From Serratia rubidaea (GTDB taxonomy: Bacteria; Pseudomonadota; Gammaproteobacteria; Enterobacterales; Enterobacteriaceae), in the NCBI GenBank assembly GCA_901472405.1, contig LR590463.1:4464001-4528000 (forward strand): 64,000 nucleotides of DNA. The letters run 5' to 3'. A program made the position numbers and the translations under genes. Below are positions 13,176 through 23,882 of this stretch, piece by piece. Below the pieces are notes generated by a model that was given only the letters and a program-made list of their open reading frames with translations, was not told the origin of the DNA and did not search any database. Each line of letters opens with the position of its first letter. The stretch's first letter is position 1.

Positions 13176-13537
13176 CCCTGTGCCTTGTCCGCTATGGTTA
13201 AGTGAGTATGCACCCATGGAAACCAAAAGGTGCCAGCCTACTGATAAAGGTACAACAGCATAACCTGATTTTATGGTTAACTGTCTGTTTTTTCAGAATA
13301 CCGCCAGGAACATCACGGCCGGGTTCACGCGCATCCAAGCTACCAAGCCTCGCCGTGGAAAGGAACCTTTAAACGGTAATTTTTTGTTCTTTATCAGAGC
13401 ATCACTTACCAATTATGCATATAGTCAAATTAGTAGGACAAAAACATCATTTTAATGAATTATTCTCGCGATCTTTATGATTGAGGTCATGACTCGGCGA
13501 CATGCCGATCAACCGAGGTAAACAAGAGGACAGTGAC
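13176..13537. other. Divergent control region csrD/acuI
   Basis: About 360 bases between divergent csrD and acuI. The part near 13380-13470 is A+T-rich and probably holds the acuI promoter. Two short reading frames (13273-13455 plus and 13447-13656 minus) show no family similarity, and I do not call them. Confidence 0.4.
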
Positions 13538-14514
13538 ATGCGCGCATTATTATTGGAACAACACGGCGAGCAAATCATCAGCCAGGTGCAGGATATCGAC
13601 GGCGACCGTCTGCCGGAGGGCGACGTCACGGTCGATGTGAACTGGTCCAGCCTCAACTATAAAGATGCGCTGGCCATCACCGGCAGGGGCAAAATCGTCC
13701 GCCACTTCCCGATGGTGCCGGGCATTGATTTCGCCGGCACGGTGCGCAGCAGCAAGGATCCGCGCTTCAGCGAAGGGCAAAGCGTGGTGCTGACCGGCTG
13801 GGGCGTCGGGGAAAACCATTGGGCGGCCTGGCGGAGCAGGCGCGCGTCACCGGCGAATGGCTGGTGCCGCTGCCGAAAGGGCTCGACGAACGTCAGGCGA
13901 TGATCATCGGCACCGCCGGCCTGACCGCCATGCTGTGCGTGATGGCGCTGGAAGACGGCGGCGTGCGCCCGGATGACGGCGACGTGCTGGTGACCGGCGC
14001 CAGCGGCGGGGTCGGCAGCACCGCCGTCGCCGTGCTGTCGGCGCTCGGTTACCGGGTGACCGCCATCAGCGGCCGCGACAGCAATACCGACTACCTGAAA
14101 GCGCTGGGCGCCAAAGAAGTGCTGCCGCGCAGCGACTATCTCGAAGCGCCGCGTCCGCTGGAAAAACAGCGCTGGGCCGGCGCCGTCGACACCGTCGGCG
14201 ACAAACTGCTGGCCGGCGTGCTGGCGCAGATGAACTATAACGGCACCGTCGCCGCCTGCGGGCTGGCCGGCGGCTACCAGCTGCCGACTACCGTGATGCC
14301 GTTTATCCTGCGCAACGTGCGTCTGCAGGGGGTCGACTCCGTCCATACGCCGCTGCATCAGCGTCAGACCGCCTGGGAGCGTCTGGCCGGCATCCTGCCG
14401 GACAGTTTTTATCAGCAGGCCACGCAGGAAATCACGCTGGAGCAGGCGCCCGCCGCCGCCCGCGACCTGCTCGACAATAAAATCACCGGGCGCACGCTGG
14501 TGAAAATCCGCTGA
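13538..14514 (+). CDS. acuI: Acrylyl-CoA reductase AcuI/YhdH, one frameshift
   Basis: NADPH-dependent medium-chain reductase that turns toxic acrylyl-CoA into propionyl-CoA. It begins MRALLLEQHGEQIISQ, with GENHWGGLAEQARV in the catalytic region and the Rossmann motif TGASGGVGSTAVAVL. A G is missing at about 13821-13823 (GGG where GGGG is expected) and splits the gene after GVGENHW. Repaired length is about 325 residues, as in E. coli YhdH (324). Divergent from csrD, as in E. coli. Confidence 0.94.
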
Positions 14515-14639
14515 CGCCGTCCCGCGGGTGCGCGTCGCCGCACCCGCCCCGTTCTGCGAAATTTCATATTTTCCCGTCGCATCTCGCTTCCGGCCTGCTT
14601 TCACGCCATGCTTAAGGCATCACCGTGGAGGACAGACTA

Positions 14640-15641
14640 ATGAAAAAAAACCATCAGTTAACCGAGGCTGACGTCACGCCGGAAAGCGTGTTCCAGCAGC
14701 GCAGAAAAGTGCTGCAGGCATTGGGAATCGGCGCCGCGTCGCTGGCGCTGCCGCTCAGCGCCCAGGCCGATCTGCTGTCATGGTTTAAAGGCAACGATCG
14801 CCCCAAGGCGCCGCCGGGCAAAGCGCTGGAATTCAGCCGGCCGCCGCAGTGGCAGGACAAACTGACGCTGACGCCGGAAGACAAGGTCACCGGCTATAAC
14901 AACTTCTACGAATTCGGGCTGGATAAGGCCGACCCGGCCGCCAACGCCGGCGGCCTGAAAACCGAAGGTTGGAAGGTGCGCATCGACGGCGAGGTCGCCA
15001 AACCGCTGACGCTCGATATCGACGATCTGATGAAGCGCTTCCCGCTGGAGCAGCGCATTTATCGGATGCGCTGCGTGGAAGCCTGGTCGATGGTGGTGCC
15101 GTGGATCGGTTTTGAGCTGGGCAAGCTGCTGAAACTGGCCGAACCGAACGGCAACGCGCGCTTTGTCGCCTTCCAGACGCTCTACGATCCGCAGCAGATG
15201 CCGGGGCAGAAAGACCGCTTTATCGGCGGCGGCCTGCAGTATCCGTACGTGGAAGGCCTGCGCCTGGACGAAGCCATGCACCCGCTGGCGCTGCTGACGG
15301 TGGGCGTGTACGGCAAAACGCTGCCGCCGCAGAACGGTGCGCCGCTGCGGCTGATTACCCCGTGGAAATACGGCTTTAAGGGCATCAAGTCCATCGTGCA
15401 CATCCGCCTGACCCGCAACCAGCCGCCAACCACCTGGAACCTGTCGGCGCCGAATGAATACGGCTTTTACGCCAACGTCAATCCGCAGGTCAATCATCCG
15501 CGCTGGTCGCAGGCCAGCGAGCGCTTTATCGGCGCCGGCGGCATTCTGGATGTGAAACGTCAGCCCACGCTGCTGTTTAACGGCTATGGCGATCGGGTCG
15601 CTTCACTGTATCGCGGCATGAACCTGCGGGAGAATTTCTGA
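14640..15641 (+). CDS. msrP: Periplasmic methionine sulfoxide reductase, catalytic subunit MsrP
   Basis: Molybdopterin enzyme that repairs oxidised methionine in envelope proteins. 333 residues. A twin-arginine signal is seen as [11 protein letters not shown], followed by a hydrophobic stretch to SAQA. The sulfite-oxidase fold has the Mo-ligand Cys in [11 protein letters not shown], with family motifs [17 protein letters not shown] and [11 protein letters not shown]. Start at 14640 is preferred over an upstream Met because it matches [16 protein letters not shown]. MsrQ begins immediately after the stop, so the two form an operon. Intact. Confidence 0.96.
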   Translation: MKKNHQLTEADVTPESVFQQRRKVLQALGIGAASLALPLSAQADLLSWFKGNDRPKAPPGKALEFSRPPQWQDKLTLTPEDKVTGYNNFYEFGLDKADPAANAGGLKTEGWKVRIDGEVAKPLTLDIDDLMKRFPLEQRIYRMRCVEAWSMVVPWIGFELGKLLKLAEPNGNARFVAFQTLYDPQQMPGQKDRFIGGGLQYPYVEGLRLDEAMHPLALLTVGVYGKTLPPQNGAPLRLITPWKYGFKGIKSIVHIRLTRNQPPTTWNLSAPNEYGFYANVNPQVNHPRWSQASERFIGAGGILDVKRQPTLLFNGYGDRVASLYRGMNLRENF

Positions 15642-16240
15642 GTGCGTTTAAAACCTGTGCATATCAAATGGCTGAAAGCCGTGTTCCATCTGGCCGCCTT
15701 CCTGCCGCTGCCGTGGCTGGTGCTGGCGATCGACCAGGGCTGGCTGAGCGCCGACCCGGCCAAGGACATCCAGCATTTTACCGGGCGCATGGCGCTCAAA
15801 CTGCTGCTGGTCACCCTGCTGGTCGCTCCGCTGGCCCGCTACAGCCGCCAGGCGATGCTGATGCGCTGCCGCCGGCTGCTGGGGCTGTGGTGCTTTGCCT
15901 GGGCGACGCTGCATCTGCTCAGCTACGCCACGCTGGAACTGGGGCTGAACAATATCGCGCTGCTCGGCCGCGAGCTGATCGAACGCCCCTACCTGACGCT
16001 CGGCATCGTCAGCTGGCTGCTGTTGCTGGCGCTGGCGGCAACCTCAACCCAGTGGGCGATGCGCAAACTGGGTAAAAACTGGCAGCGGCTGCATAATTTC
16101 GTCTATCTGGTGGCGATTCTGACGCCGATACACTACCTTTGGTCGGTAAAAATCATCTCCCCCAGCCGCTGATCTACGCCCTGCTGGCATTGCTGCTGTT
16201 AGCGTGGCGTTACCCGAAATTCCGCGCCTGGTTGCGCTAG
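15642..16240 (+). CDS. msrQ: Haem-binding membrane subunit MsrQ, one frameshift near C-terminus
   Basis: Integral membrane b-type cytochrome that passes quinone or flavin electrons to MsrP. GTG start directly after the msrP stop (TGAGTG). Several membrane helices and haem-ligand His residues are visible (FTGRMALK region, [27 protein letters not shown]). A C is missing in the run at 16159-16163, and the true C-terminus continues in the next frame as [27 protein letters not shown] to 16240. Repaired length is about 199 residues, normal for the family. Confidence 0.93.
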
Positions 16241-16473
16241 AAACCGTCATCTTCCGCCCTGTGCAACCTCACAGAAGCGGGTAAACCTGACTAATTAGGG
16301 GTTGAATATCTTCGCTGATAAGACCAGTATTTAGCTGCGAATTGCTACGATATCGTTATAATGCCCGACCTTGTCCTGAAGGACAGCGTGATTTTTGCCC
16401 GAAAAAGGTGACAAATCGGTAACATCGGGTTATGTTGAACGATGATGGTTTTATTGCCGGAGATACCAGCACA

Positions 16474-16926
16474 ATGGCGGACAAGTCTCACATTTTGCTC
16501 CTGAATGGCCCTAATCTGAACCTGCTGGGGACCCGCGAGCCGGAGAAGTACGGCAGCACGACGCTGGCAGAGATTGTTAACGGATTAGAGCATCAGGCCT
16601 CCGCGCTGGGCGTTGCCCTGAGCCATCTGCAGTCCAACGCCGAACACGCGCTGATCGATCGCATCCATCAGGCGCGCGGCAATACAGATTTCATTCTGAT
16701 AAACCCGGCGGCGTTCACCCATACCAGCGTGGCGCTGCGCGATGCGCTGTTGGCGGTGCAAATCCCGTTTATCGAGATCCACCTGTCCAACGTGCATGCC
16801 CGCGAGCCTTTCCGTCATCACTCCTATCTGTCTGATATTGCGGTAGGCGTGATCTGCGGACTCGGCGCGGAAGGTTACACATTTGCTTTACAGGCAGCGG
16901 TTAATCGTCTGTCAAAAACCCACTAA
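16474..16926 (+). CDS. aroQ: 3-dehydroquinate dehydratase, type II
   Basis: Cytosolic shikimate-pathway enzyme that dehydrates 3-dehydroquinate to 3-dehydroshikimate. 150 residues from [19 protein letters not shown], which is the type II N-terminal signature. Catalytic residues lie in GTREPEKYG (flexible loop Arg/Tyr) and [18 protein letters not shown] (active-site His). I took the Met at 16474, since the 14 upstream codons have no family similarity. Just upstream of accBC. E. coli uses only the unrelated type I AroD, so this location points to Serratia/Yersinia relatives. Confidence 0.95.
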   Translation: MADKSHILLLNGPNLNLLGTREPEKYGSTTLAEIVNGLEHQASALGVALSHLQSNAEHALIDRIHQARGNTDFILINPAAFTHTSVALRDALLAVQIPFIEIHLSNVHAREPFRHHSYLSDIAVGVICGLGAEGYTFALQAAVNRLSKTH

Positions 16927-16958
16927 TTGCTCCACAAAAAGAGTACGGAATCACACTC

Positions 16959-17423
16959 ATGGATATTCGTAAAATCAAGAAGCTGATCGAACTGGTTGAA
17001 GAATCAGGTATTTCTGAACTGGAAATTGCTGAGGGCGAAGAGTCAGTACGCATCAGCCGCGCCGCGCCGGCGCAGGCTTACCCAGTGATGCAGCAGGCCT
17101 ATGCCGCACCGGCACAGCCGGCTCCAGCGCTGGCTACCGCCGTCGCTACCGCCGAAGCCGAAGCGCCAGCCGCTGCCGCAGCCGTGAGTGGCCATGTCGT
17201 GCGTTCCCCAATGGTAGGCACCTTCTACCGCACCCCAAGCCCGGATGCGAAAGCCTTCGTGGAAGTGGGCCAGAAAGTCAACGCCGGCGACACGCTGTGC
17301 ATCGTTGAAGCCATGAAAATGATGAACCAGATCGAAGCCGACAAATCCGGCGTGGTGAAAGCCATCCTGGTGGAAAACGGTCAACCGGTTGAATATGACG
17401 AGCCACTGGTCGTCATCGAATAA
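16959..17423 (+). CDS. accB: Biotin carboxyl carrier protein of acetyl-CoA carboxylase
   Basis: Carrier that moves the carboxylated biotin between the two active sites of acetyl-CoA carboxylase, the first step of fatty acid synthesis. 154 residues. An N-terminal dimerisation helix ([15 protein letters not shown]), an Ala/Pro-rich linker (about residues 35-75) and the biotinyl domain with VEAMKMMN, where K120 is the biotinylated lysine. Intact. accC follows after 11 bases, the usual accBC operon. Confidence 0.97.
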   Translation: MDIRKIKKLIELVEESGISELEIAEGEESVRISRAAPAQAYPVMQQAYAAPAQPAPALATAVATAEAEAPAAAAAVSGHVVRSPMVGTFYRTPSPDAKAFVEVGQKVNAGDTLCIVEAMKMMNQIEADKSGVVKAILVENGQPVEYDEPLVVIE

Positions 17424-17434
17424 CGAGGCGCACC

Positions 17435-18778
17435 ATGCTTGATAAAATTGTTATCGCCAACCGCGGCGAGATCGCGCTTCGTATCCTGCGTGCCTGTAAA
17501 GAACTGGGCATCAAGACCGTGGCCGTACACTCGGCGGCGGACCGCGATCTGAAACACGTACTGCTGGCCGACGAGACCGTGTGCATCGGTCCTGCGCCGT
17601 CAGTCAAAAGCTATCTGAACATCCCGGCGATCATCGCAGCGGCGGAGATCACCGGCGCGGTGGCCATTCACCCTGGCTACGGCTTCCTGTCGGAAAACGC
17701 CGACTTCGCCGAGCAGGTCGAGCGTTCCGGCTTTATCTTTATCGGCCCGAAAGCGGACACCATTCGCCTGATGGGCGACAAGGTTTCCGCCATCAACGCC
17801 ATGAAGAAAGCCGGCGTGCCTTGCGTACCCGGCTCCGACGGCCCGCTGACCGAAGATATGGATAAGAACCGCGCCTTTGCCAAACGCATCGGCTACCCGG
17901 TGATTATCAAGGCGTCCGGCGGCGGCGGCGGCCGCGGCATGCGCGTTGTGCGCAGCGATAAAGAGCTGGAACAGTCCATCAACATGACGAAGGCGGAGGC
18001 CAAGGCGGCCTTCAACAACGACATGGTGTACATGGAAAAATACCTGGAAAACCCACGCCATATCGAGATCCAGGTATTGGCCGACGGTCAGGGCAACGCC
18101 ATCTATCTGGCCGAGCGCGACTGCTCGATGCAGCGTCGTCACCAGAAAGTAGTGGAAGAAGCGCCGGCACCGGGCATCACGCCGGAACTGCGCCGCTATA
18201 TCGGCGAGCGCTGCTCCAAAGCCTGTGTGGATATCGGCTACCGCGGTGCGGGTACCTTCGAGTTCCTGTTCGAAAACGGCGAGTTCTATTTCATTGAAAT
18301 GAACACCCGTATTCAGGTGGAACACCCGGTTACCGAAATGATCACCGGCGTGGATCTGATCAAAGAGCAGCTGCGCATCGCTGCCGGTCAGCCGCTGTCG
18401 ATCAAACAGGAAGAAGTGCGGGTTCAGGGCCACGCGGTAGAGTGCCGTATCAACGCCGAAGACCCGAACACCTTCCTGCCAAGCCCGGGCAAGATCACCC
18501 GCTTCCACGCGCCAGGCGGTTTCGGCGTGCGTTGGGAATCGCATATCTACGCCGGCTACAGCGTGCCGCCGTACTATGACTCCATGATTGGCAAGCTGAT
18601 CACCTACGGTGAAAACCGTGACGTGGCGATTGCCCGCATGAAAAATGCGTTGGCTGAACTGATCATCGACGGGATTAAAACCAACGTTGAGCTGCAGCAA
18701 AAAATCATGAATGACGAAAACTTCCAGCATGGTGGCACCAACATCCACTATCTGGAGAAGAAGCTGGGCCTGCAGTAA
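17435..18778 (+). CDS. accC: Biotin carboxylase subunit of acetyl-CoA carboxylase
   Basis: ATP-grasp enzyme that carboxylates biotin on AccB with bicarbonate and ATP. 447 residues, intact. Seen in order: [17 protein letters not shown] (N domain), the glycine-rich ATP loop [23 protein letters not shown], and the catalytic [16 protein letters not shown] motif. The C-terminus is [11 protein letters not shown] strong intrinsic terminator follows, so accBC ends here. Confidence 0.97.
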   Translation: MLDKIVIANRGEIALRILRACKELGIKTVAVHSAADRDLKHVLLADETVCIGPAPSVKSYLNIPAIIAAAEITGAVAIHPGYGFLSENADFAEQVERSGFIFIGPKADTIRLMGDKVSAINAMKKAGVPCVPGSDGPLTEDMDKNRAFAKRIGYPVIIKASGGGGGRGMRVVRSDKELEQSINMTKAEAKAAFNNDMVYMEKYLENPRHIEIQVLADGQGNAIYLAERDCSMQRRHQKVVEEAPAPGITPELRRYIGERCSKACVDIGYRGAGTFEFLFENGEFYFIEMNTRIQVEHPVTEMITGVDLIKEQLRIAAGQPLSIKQEEVRVQGHAVECRINAEDPNTFLPSPGKITRFHAPGGFGVRWESHIYAGYSVPPYYDSMIGKLITYGENRDVAIARMKNALAELIIDGIKTNVELQQKIMNDENFQHGGTNIHYLEKKLGLQ

Positions 18779-18810
18779 CGCGCGCTTTAGCCTCAGACGT
18801 CAGCCGATCA

Positions 18811-18840
18811 GGGCCGGTGATCCACCGGCCCTTTTCTTTT
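18811..18840 (+). terminator. Intrinsic terminator after accC
   Basis: Perfect 9-bp stem GGGCCGGTG / CACCGGCCC with a 3-base loop, followed by TTTTCTTTT. Placed 33 bases after the accC stop. Confidence 0.9.
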
Positions 18841-18979
18841 CGCGACTTAACCGCTTGGCAAACGCCGTGCTTGTCGTAAAATCCCCTTCCTCTGGTAAAT
18901 CCATAGCCATAAACCTCTGTCGATGCATGTCACGCCGCCGCTATGCGCGCTACTGTCTGGACAAGAGGGGGAGAAACGG

Positions 18980-19222
18980 ATGGAAAAACGCTTTATTCAG
19001 GCTCACCGTGAAGCGCGCTGGGCGCTGGGTCTGACCCTCTGCTACGTGCTGGCCTGGGCGCTGGCCGCCTACCTGCCGGACAGCCAAATCGGCGTCACCG
19101 GCCTGCCGCACTGGTTTGAAATGGCCTGCCTGCTGATCCCGCTGCTGTTTATTATCCTGTGCTGGCTGATGGTGCGCCTCATCTTCCGCGATATTCCGCT
19201 GGAGGACCACGATGCAAACTGA
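18980..19222 (+). CDS. yhdT: Small membrane protein YhdT
   Basis: 80-residue DUF997 inner-membrane protein of unknown function, always next to panF. MEKRFIQAHREARWALGLTLCYVLAWALAAYLP opens the first of two membrane helices, and the second ends IILCWLMVRLIFRDIPL. The start at 18980 follows GAGGGGGAG, a good ribosome site. The 3' end overlaps panF by 11 bases, so the two are translationally coupled. Possibly an accessory part of the PanF transporter (inference from linkage). Confidence 0.9.
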   Translation: MEKRFIQAHREARWALGLTLCYVLAWALAAYLPDSQIGVTGLPHWFEMACLLIPLLFIILCWLMVRLIFRDIPLEDHDAN

Positions 19223-20657
19223 AGTGATCGTACCGCTGGTCGCCTATCTGCTGCTGGTGTTCGGCCTGTCGGTCTACGCCTATCGCCGCCGGCAGAGCGG
19301 CAATTTCCTCAGCGAGTATTTCCTCGGCAACCGCTCAATGGGCGGCTTTGTGCTGGCGATGACCCTGACCGCCACCTACATCAGCGCCAGTTCGTTTATC
19401 GGCGGCCCCGGCGCCGCCTACAAATACGGCCTCGGCTGGGTGCTGCTGGCGATGATCCAGCTGCCGGCGGTCTGGCTGTCGCTGGGCGTGCTCGGGAAAA
19501 AATTCGCTATCCTGGCGCGACGCTATAACGCCATCACCCTCAACGATATGCTGTTCGCCCGTTACCAAAGCCGCCTGCTGGTGTGGCTGGCCAGCCTGAG
19601 CCTGCTGGTGGCCTTCCTCGGCGCCATGACGGTGCAGTTTATCGGCGGCGCCCGCCTGCTGGAAACCGCAGCGGGCGTTCCGTACGACAGCGGCCTGCTG
19701 ATTTTTGGCGTCAGTATCGCGCTGTACACCGCCTTCGGCGGCTTTCGCGCCAGCGTGCTCAATGACGCCATGCAGGGGCTGGTGATGCTGCTGGGCACCG
19801 CGCTGCTGCTGGCCGGCGTGATCCATGCCGCCGGCGGCCTGCACGCGGCCGTCGATAAACTGCAGCAGATCGACCCGGCGCTGGTATCGCCGCAGGGCGG
19901 CGAGCAGATCCTCAGCCTGCCCTTTATGGCGTCGTTCTGGATCCTGGTGTGCTTCGGCGTTATCGGCCTGCCGCACACCGCCGTGCGCTGCATCTCCTAT
20001 AAGGACAGCAAGGCGGTGCACCGCGGCATCGTGCTCGGCACCATCGTCGTGGCGCTGCTGATGTTCGGCATGCACCTGGCCGGCGCGCTGGGTCGCGCCG
20101 TACTGCCGGATCTCAACGTGCCGGATCGGGTGATCCCGACGCTGATGGTCACCGTCTTGCCGCCGTACGCCGCCGGTATTTTCCTGGCCGCGCCGATGGC
20201 GGCCATTATGTCGACCATCAACGCGCAGCTGCTGCAGTCCTCCGCCACCATCATCAAGGATCTGTATCTTGGCGTCCGCCCGCAACAGCAGCAGAACGAG
20301 AAGATGATCAAACGCTTCTCCAGCCTGACCACGCTGGTGCTTGGGTTATTGGTGCTGCTGGCCGCCTGGCGGCCGCCGGAAATGATCATCTGGCTGAACC
20401 TGCTGGCCTTCGGCGGCCTGGAGGCGGTATTCCTGTGGCCGCTGGTGCTAGGCCTGTACTGGCAGCGCGCCAATGCGCAGGGCGCCCTTAGCTCAATGGC
20501 GGCAGGTGCGGTATGCTATACGCTATTAGCCAGCTTCAATCTGCAGCTCGCCGGCCTGCACCCCATCGTGCCCGCGCTGCTGATCAGCCTGCTGGCGTTT
20601 TATATCGGTAACCTGGTCGGCGAAAAACGCCGTCCGGCGTCATCTTTATCTTCCTAA
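19212..20657 (+). CDS. panF: Sodium/pantothenate symporter PanF
   Basis: Sodium:solute symporter family protein that imports pantothenate (vitamin B5), the coenzyme A precursor. 481 residues with about 12-13 membrane helices. Family signatures include [39 protein letters not shown] near the N-terminus and [31 protein letters not shown] in the middle. Intact, overlaps yhdT upstream; prmA follows 11 bases after. Confidence 0.96.
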   Translation: MQTEVIVPLVAYLLLVFGLSVYAYRRRQSGNFLSEYFLGNRSMGGFVLAMTLTATYISASSFIGGPGAAYKYGLGWVLLAMIQLPAVWLSLGVLGKKFAILARRYNAITLNDMLFARYQSRLLVWLASLSLLVAFLGAMTVQFIGGARLLETAAGVPYDSGLLIFGVSIALYTAFGGFRASVLNDAMQGLVMLLGTALLLAGVIHAAGGLHAAVDKLQQIDPALVSPQGGEQILSLPFMASFWILVCFGVIGLPHTAVRCISYKDSKAVHRGIVLGTIVVALLMFGMHLAGALGRAVLPDLNVPDRVIPTLMVTVLPPYAAGIFLAAPMAAIMSTINAQLLQSSATIIKDLYLGVRPQQQQNEKMIKRFSSLTTLVLGLLVLLAAWRPPEMIIWLNLLAFGGLEAVFLWPLVLGLYWQRANAQGALSSMAAGAVCYTLLASFNLQLAGLHPIVPALLISLLAFYIGNLVGEKRRPASSLSS

Positions 20658-20668
20658 AGAGAATTGTT

Positions 20669-21550
20669 ATGCCTTGGATCCAACTAAAACTGAACACCAC
20701 CGGCAGCCAGGCGGAAGCGCTGAGCGATGCGCTGGTTGAAAGCGGCGCGGTCTCGGTGACCTTTCAGGACACCCACGACAACCCGGTGTTCGAGCCGCTG
20801 CCCGGCGAAACCCTGCTGTGGGGCGACACCGACGTGATCGGCCTGTACGACGCGGAAACCGATATGGCCGAAGTGGTCGCCATGCTGGAGCAGCACCCGC
20901 TGCTGGGCGCCGGCTTCCGCCACAAAATCGAACAGTTGGAAGATAAGGACTGGGAGCGCGAATGGATGGATAACTTCCACCCGATGCGCTTCGGCGAGCG
21001 CCTGTGGATCTGCCCGAGCTGGCGCGACGTGCCCGACCCGGACGCGGTCAACGTGATGCTGGACCCGGGCCTGGCCTTCGGCACCGGCACGCACCCGACC
21101 ACCTCGCTGTGCCTGCAGTGGCTGGACGGCCTCGACCTGGCCGGCAAAACCGTGATTGATTTCGGCTGCGGCTCCGGCATTCTGGCGATTGCCGCGCTGA
21201 AGCTCGGCGCAGCGCGCGCCATCGGCATCGATATCGACCCGCAGGCGATTCAGGCCAGCCGCGACAACGCGGAGCGCAACGGCGTCTCTGAGCGTCTGGA
21301 GCTGTATCTGCCGCAGGATCAGCCGGCCGGGCTGCAGGCTGACGTGGTGGTGGCCAATATTCTGGCCGGCCCGCTGCGCGAACTGGCGCCGCTGATTAGC
21401 TGCCTGCCGAAATCCGGCGGCGACCTCGGCCTGTCCGGCGTGCTGGCCACCCAGGCGGAAAGCGTGGCGGAAGCCTATCAGCCGCTGTTCGATCTGGACC
21501 CGGTCGCCGAACGGGAAGAGTGGTGCCGCATTACCGGCCGCCGCCGCTAA
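20669..21550 (+). CDS. prmA: Ribosomal protein L11 methyltransferase
   Basis: SAM-dependent enzyme that trimethylates L11 at several lysines and the N-terminus. 293 residues, same as E. coli. The N-terminal L11-binding domain starts [16 protein letters not shown]. The SAM site reads [19 protein letters not shown], and the product motif [11 protein letters not shown] follows. Intact; panF-prmA order is conserved. Confidence 0.97.
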   Translation: MPWIQLKLNTTGSQAEALSDALVESGAVSVTFQDTHDNPVFEPLPGETLLWGDTDVIGLYDAETDMAEVVAMLEQHPLLGAGFRHKIEQLEDKDWEREWMDNFHPMRFGERLWICPSWRDVPDPDAVNVMLDPGLAFGTGTHPTTSLCLQWLDGLDLAGKTVIDFGCGSGILAIAALKLGAARAIGIDIDPQAIQASRDNAERNGVSERLELYLPQDQPAGLQADVVVANILAGPLRELAPLISCLPKSGGDLGLSGVLATQAESVAEAYQPLFDLDPVAEREEWCRITGRRR

Positions 21551-22051
21551 CTGCGTCTGAAGACCCGCCGCCCGTCGGCGGGTTGGTATTGCCGCCAGGC
21601 ATCGCCGCGACGCTGCCGTTATCTGCGCCTCACGCCGCCGTCAGCGGACGCTGACGCATTCAGGCACACATCCCCTCGCCTTTTTCCCGACGGCCTCGTC
21701 ATGCCCGTTAGGCGCGTTATAATCGCTCACATATCCATCTGGTTGATTGATGGTTTTTCAGCCGAAAATCGCGATAATGCGCGCGCAAAGCGCGGTAACG
21801 CCAGCCGATCGCGATAAAAATACGTCTCATTTAGAGATAATATCCTGTTGCCTGACGATTATTTTCCTGAACATAAAATCAGCACAATCGGTCAAGTTAT
21901 TGTTAATTCTATATAATATTTTTACACACCGCCGGGATGCGCATTTTAAGCGCCCGATCGCCGCAAATTGGTCAAAGTTTGGCCTTTCATCTCGGCGAAA
22001 AAATGCGTAATATACGCGCCCTTGCGGACACAGTACGGTCATTCTTTGTCT
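21551..22051. other. prmA-dusB intergenic region with fis control sequences
   Basis: About 500 bases without a gene. A weak hairpin (CCCGCCG / CGGCGGG near 21566-21585) may end prmA. The middle (about 21830-21950) is A+T-rich, suited to Fis and other architectural proteins. The right end carries the dusB-fis promoter described separately. Short reading frames at 21747-22069 are discounted. Confidence 0.6.
21985..22013 (+). promoter_or_regulatory. dusB-fis growth-rate promoter
   Basis: TTTCAT (-35) and TAATAT (-10) with a 17-bp spacer, followed by a G+C-rich discriminator (ACGCGCCC), all as at the E. coli fis promoter. Just upstream, GGTCAAAGTTTGGCC (about 21970-21984) corresponds to Fis autoregulatory site II. 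Expect stringent control, and strong expression in early exponential phase with Fis self-repression. Confidence 0.88.
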
Positions 22052-23016
22052 ATGCGCATTGGACACCACCAGTTAACAAAATTGCCTGATTGCGGCCCCG
22101 ATGGCCGGTATTACAGATCGCCCATTCAGAACCTTGTGTCATGCAATGGGGGCTGGGATGGCTGTATCCGAAATGCTCTCCTCCAACCCGGAGGTGTGGC
22201 GGACGGATAAGTCGCGTCTGCGTATGGTTCATAGCGATGAACCTGGGATTCGCTCCGTGCAAATCGCCGGCAGCGTTCCGGATGATATGGCCGCCGCCGC
22301 GCAGATTAACGTCGCCGGCGGCGCACAGATCATCGACATCAATATGGGTTGCCCGGCTAAAAAGGTGAACCGGAAACTTGCAGGGTCTGCCTTGCTGCAG
22401 TACCCGGATCTGGTTAAACAGATCCTCCTGGCGGTAGTTAACGCCGTGGATGTGCCGGTGACGCTGAAAATCCGTACCGGCTGGGCGCCGGAACACCGTA
22501 ACTGTGTAGAGATTGCCCAATTGGCCGAAGACTGTGGTATTCAGGCCCTGACGATTCATGGCCGAACCCGCGCCTGCCTGTTTAACGGCGACGCGGAATA
22601 CGACAGCATTCGGGCAGTTAAGCAGAACGTTTCCATTCCGATTATTGCGAATGGGGATATTACTGACCCGCATAAAGCCAGAGCAGTGCTCGACTACACC
22701 GGGGCCGACGCCCTGATGATAGGCCGCGCTGCTCAGGGGAGACCCTGGATCTTCGGGAAATCCAGCATTATCTGGACACAGGGGAGCTGCTGCCGCCGTT
22801 GCCGCTTGGCGAGGTGAAGCGCTTGTTGATCGGGCATATCCGGGAATTGCACGGCTTTTACGGCCAAGGCAAGGGATTCCGAATTGCTCGTAAGCACGTA
22901 TCCTGGTATCTCCAGGAGCATGCCCGAATGACCAGTTTCGGCGCACATTCAACGCCATAGAGGATGCCAGCGAACAGCTGGAGGCGTTGGAGGCATATTT
23001 CGAAAATCTAGCGTAA
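22052..23016 (+). CDS. dusB: tRNA-dihydrouridine synthase B, three frameshifts
   Basis: Flavoenzyme that reduces specific uridines in the tRNA D-loop. Begins MRIGHHQLT. One extra A in the run at 22078-22081 breaks the frame before [17 protein letters not shown]. The core has [29 protein letters not shown] (catalytic Cys) and ALTIHGRTR. One C is missing at about 22754 ([12 protein letters not shown]) and one at about 22923-22925 ([12 protein letters not shown]). Repaired length is 321 residues, as in E. coli. First gene of the dusB-fis operon, and its break is probably a sequence error. Confidence 0.94.
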
Positions 23017-23035
23017 AAAAAGAGCTGACAGAACT

Positions 23036-23332
23036 ATGTTCGAACAACGCGTAAATTCTGACGTACTGACCGTTTCTACCGTAAACTCACAGGATCAAGT
23101 GACTCAAAAGCCTCTGCGTGACTCGGTTAAACAAGCACTGAAGAACTATTTTGCTCAACTGAACGGTCAAGATGTGAATGACCTGTATGAGCTGGTACTG
23201 GCTGAAGTTGAACAGCCACTGTTGGACATGGTGATGCAATACACCCGTGGCAACCAGACCCGTGCAGCCCTGATGATGGGCATCAACCGCGGTACGCTGC
23301 GCAAGAAACTGAAAAAATACGGCATGAACTGA
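23036..23332 (+). CDS. fis: Nucleoid protein Fis
   Basis: 98-residue DNA-bending protein that activates rRNA/tRNA promoters and shapes the nucleoid. The sequence is essentially identical to E. coli Fis: N-terminal beta-hairpin arms, then the C-terminal helix-turn-helix [26 protein letters not shown]. Co-transcribed with dusB, whose stop lies 19 bases before. A strong terminator follows. Confidence 0.99.
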
Positions 23333-23354
23333 TACTAGTCAGTTAACGTGTTGA

Positions 23355-23391
23355 AAAAAGGCGCTTTATCTCATTCGATAAGCGCCTTTTT
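23355..23391 (+). terminator. Intrinsic terminator of dusB-fis
   Basis: Stem AAAAAGGCGCTT / AAGCGCCTTTTT with a loop of about 13 bases, then TCTTT. 22 bases after the fis stop. Confidence 0.92.
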
Positions 23392-23882
23392 CTTTGCCGG
23401 TAACCTTCATACCCATTATTTTCATGGCGCGCTCGCAATACGTGGAGCAGGCAGGCCGTGGAAAACGTCAACGCGTATTCTCCTCGTACGATGCCCACAC
23501 CGTCTTCCGTTGCCATACCGACGCCTTTATGCTGCTGTTAACACCTGGCGATACCATGGAAAACCCGCCGGCATACACGGAGAACGATCGCTCAGGCGAC
23601 GCACGCAGAACGCCGGCTAAATAAGATTTTTCGCATCCCACTCCTCTGTTTACTGCCGTAGGGTATGGTACAATCTGCATTCCTAGAGCCCCTCAGATTG
23701 CCGCGGTCATGCCGTTTCCGACCGATGCGCAGCGCGATTCGCCCTTCGAATGTAAAGTTTTAGTCAATTCCAACGCCTGACTAAACGATAACCACAACTC
23801 AGTGTCTGAGTCATTGTATCGCTATTGAGTGGCTTCTTTATGCGTTACAGGTTTCTTACCCTTAATGCATAAATGAGTGACT
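23392..23882. other. fis-lpxP intergenic region
   Basis: About 490 bases. Two overlapping plus-strand reading frames (up to 90 codons, 23348-23624) lack a ribosome site and any family similarity, and are discounted. The region 23750-23880 should hold the lpxP promoter. No obvious sigma-E or cold-box sequence could be fixed by eye. Confidence 0.4.

Noticed and set aside
13273..13656. Two short open frames between csrD and acuI
   Set aside because: They overlap the expected promoter region and the start of acuI and show no similarity to known proteins.
17600..18748. 382-codon minus-strand open frame over accC
   Set aside because: Antisense shadow of an intact, conserved gene; no family motifs.
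23394..23624. 76-codon open frame after fis
   Set aside because: Begins inside the fis terminator area, lacks a ribosome site and resembles no known family.
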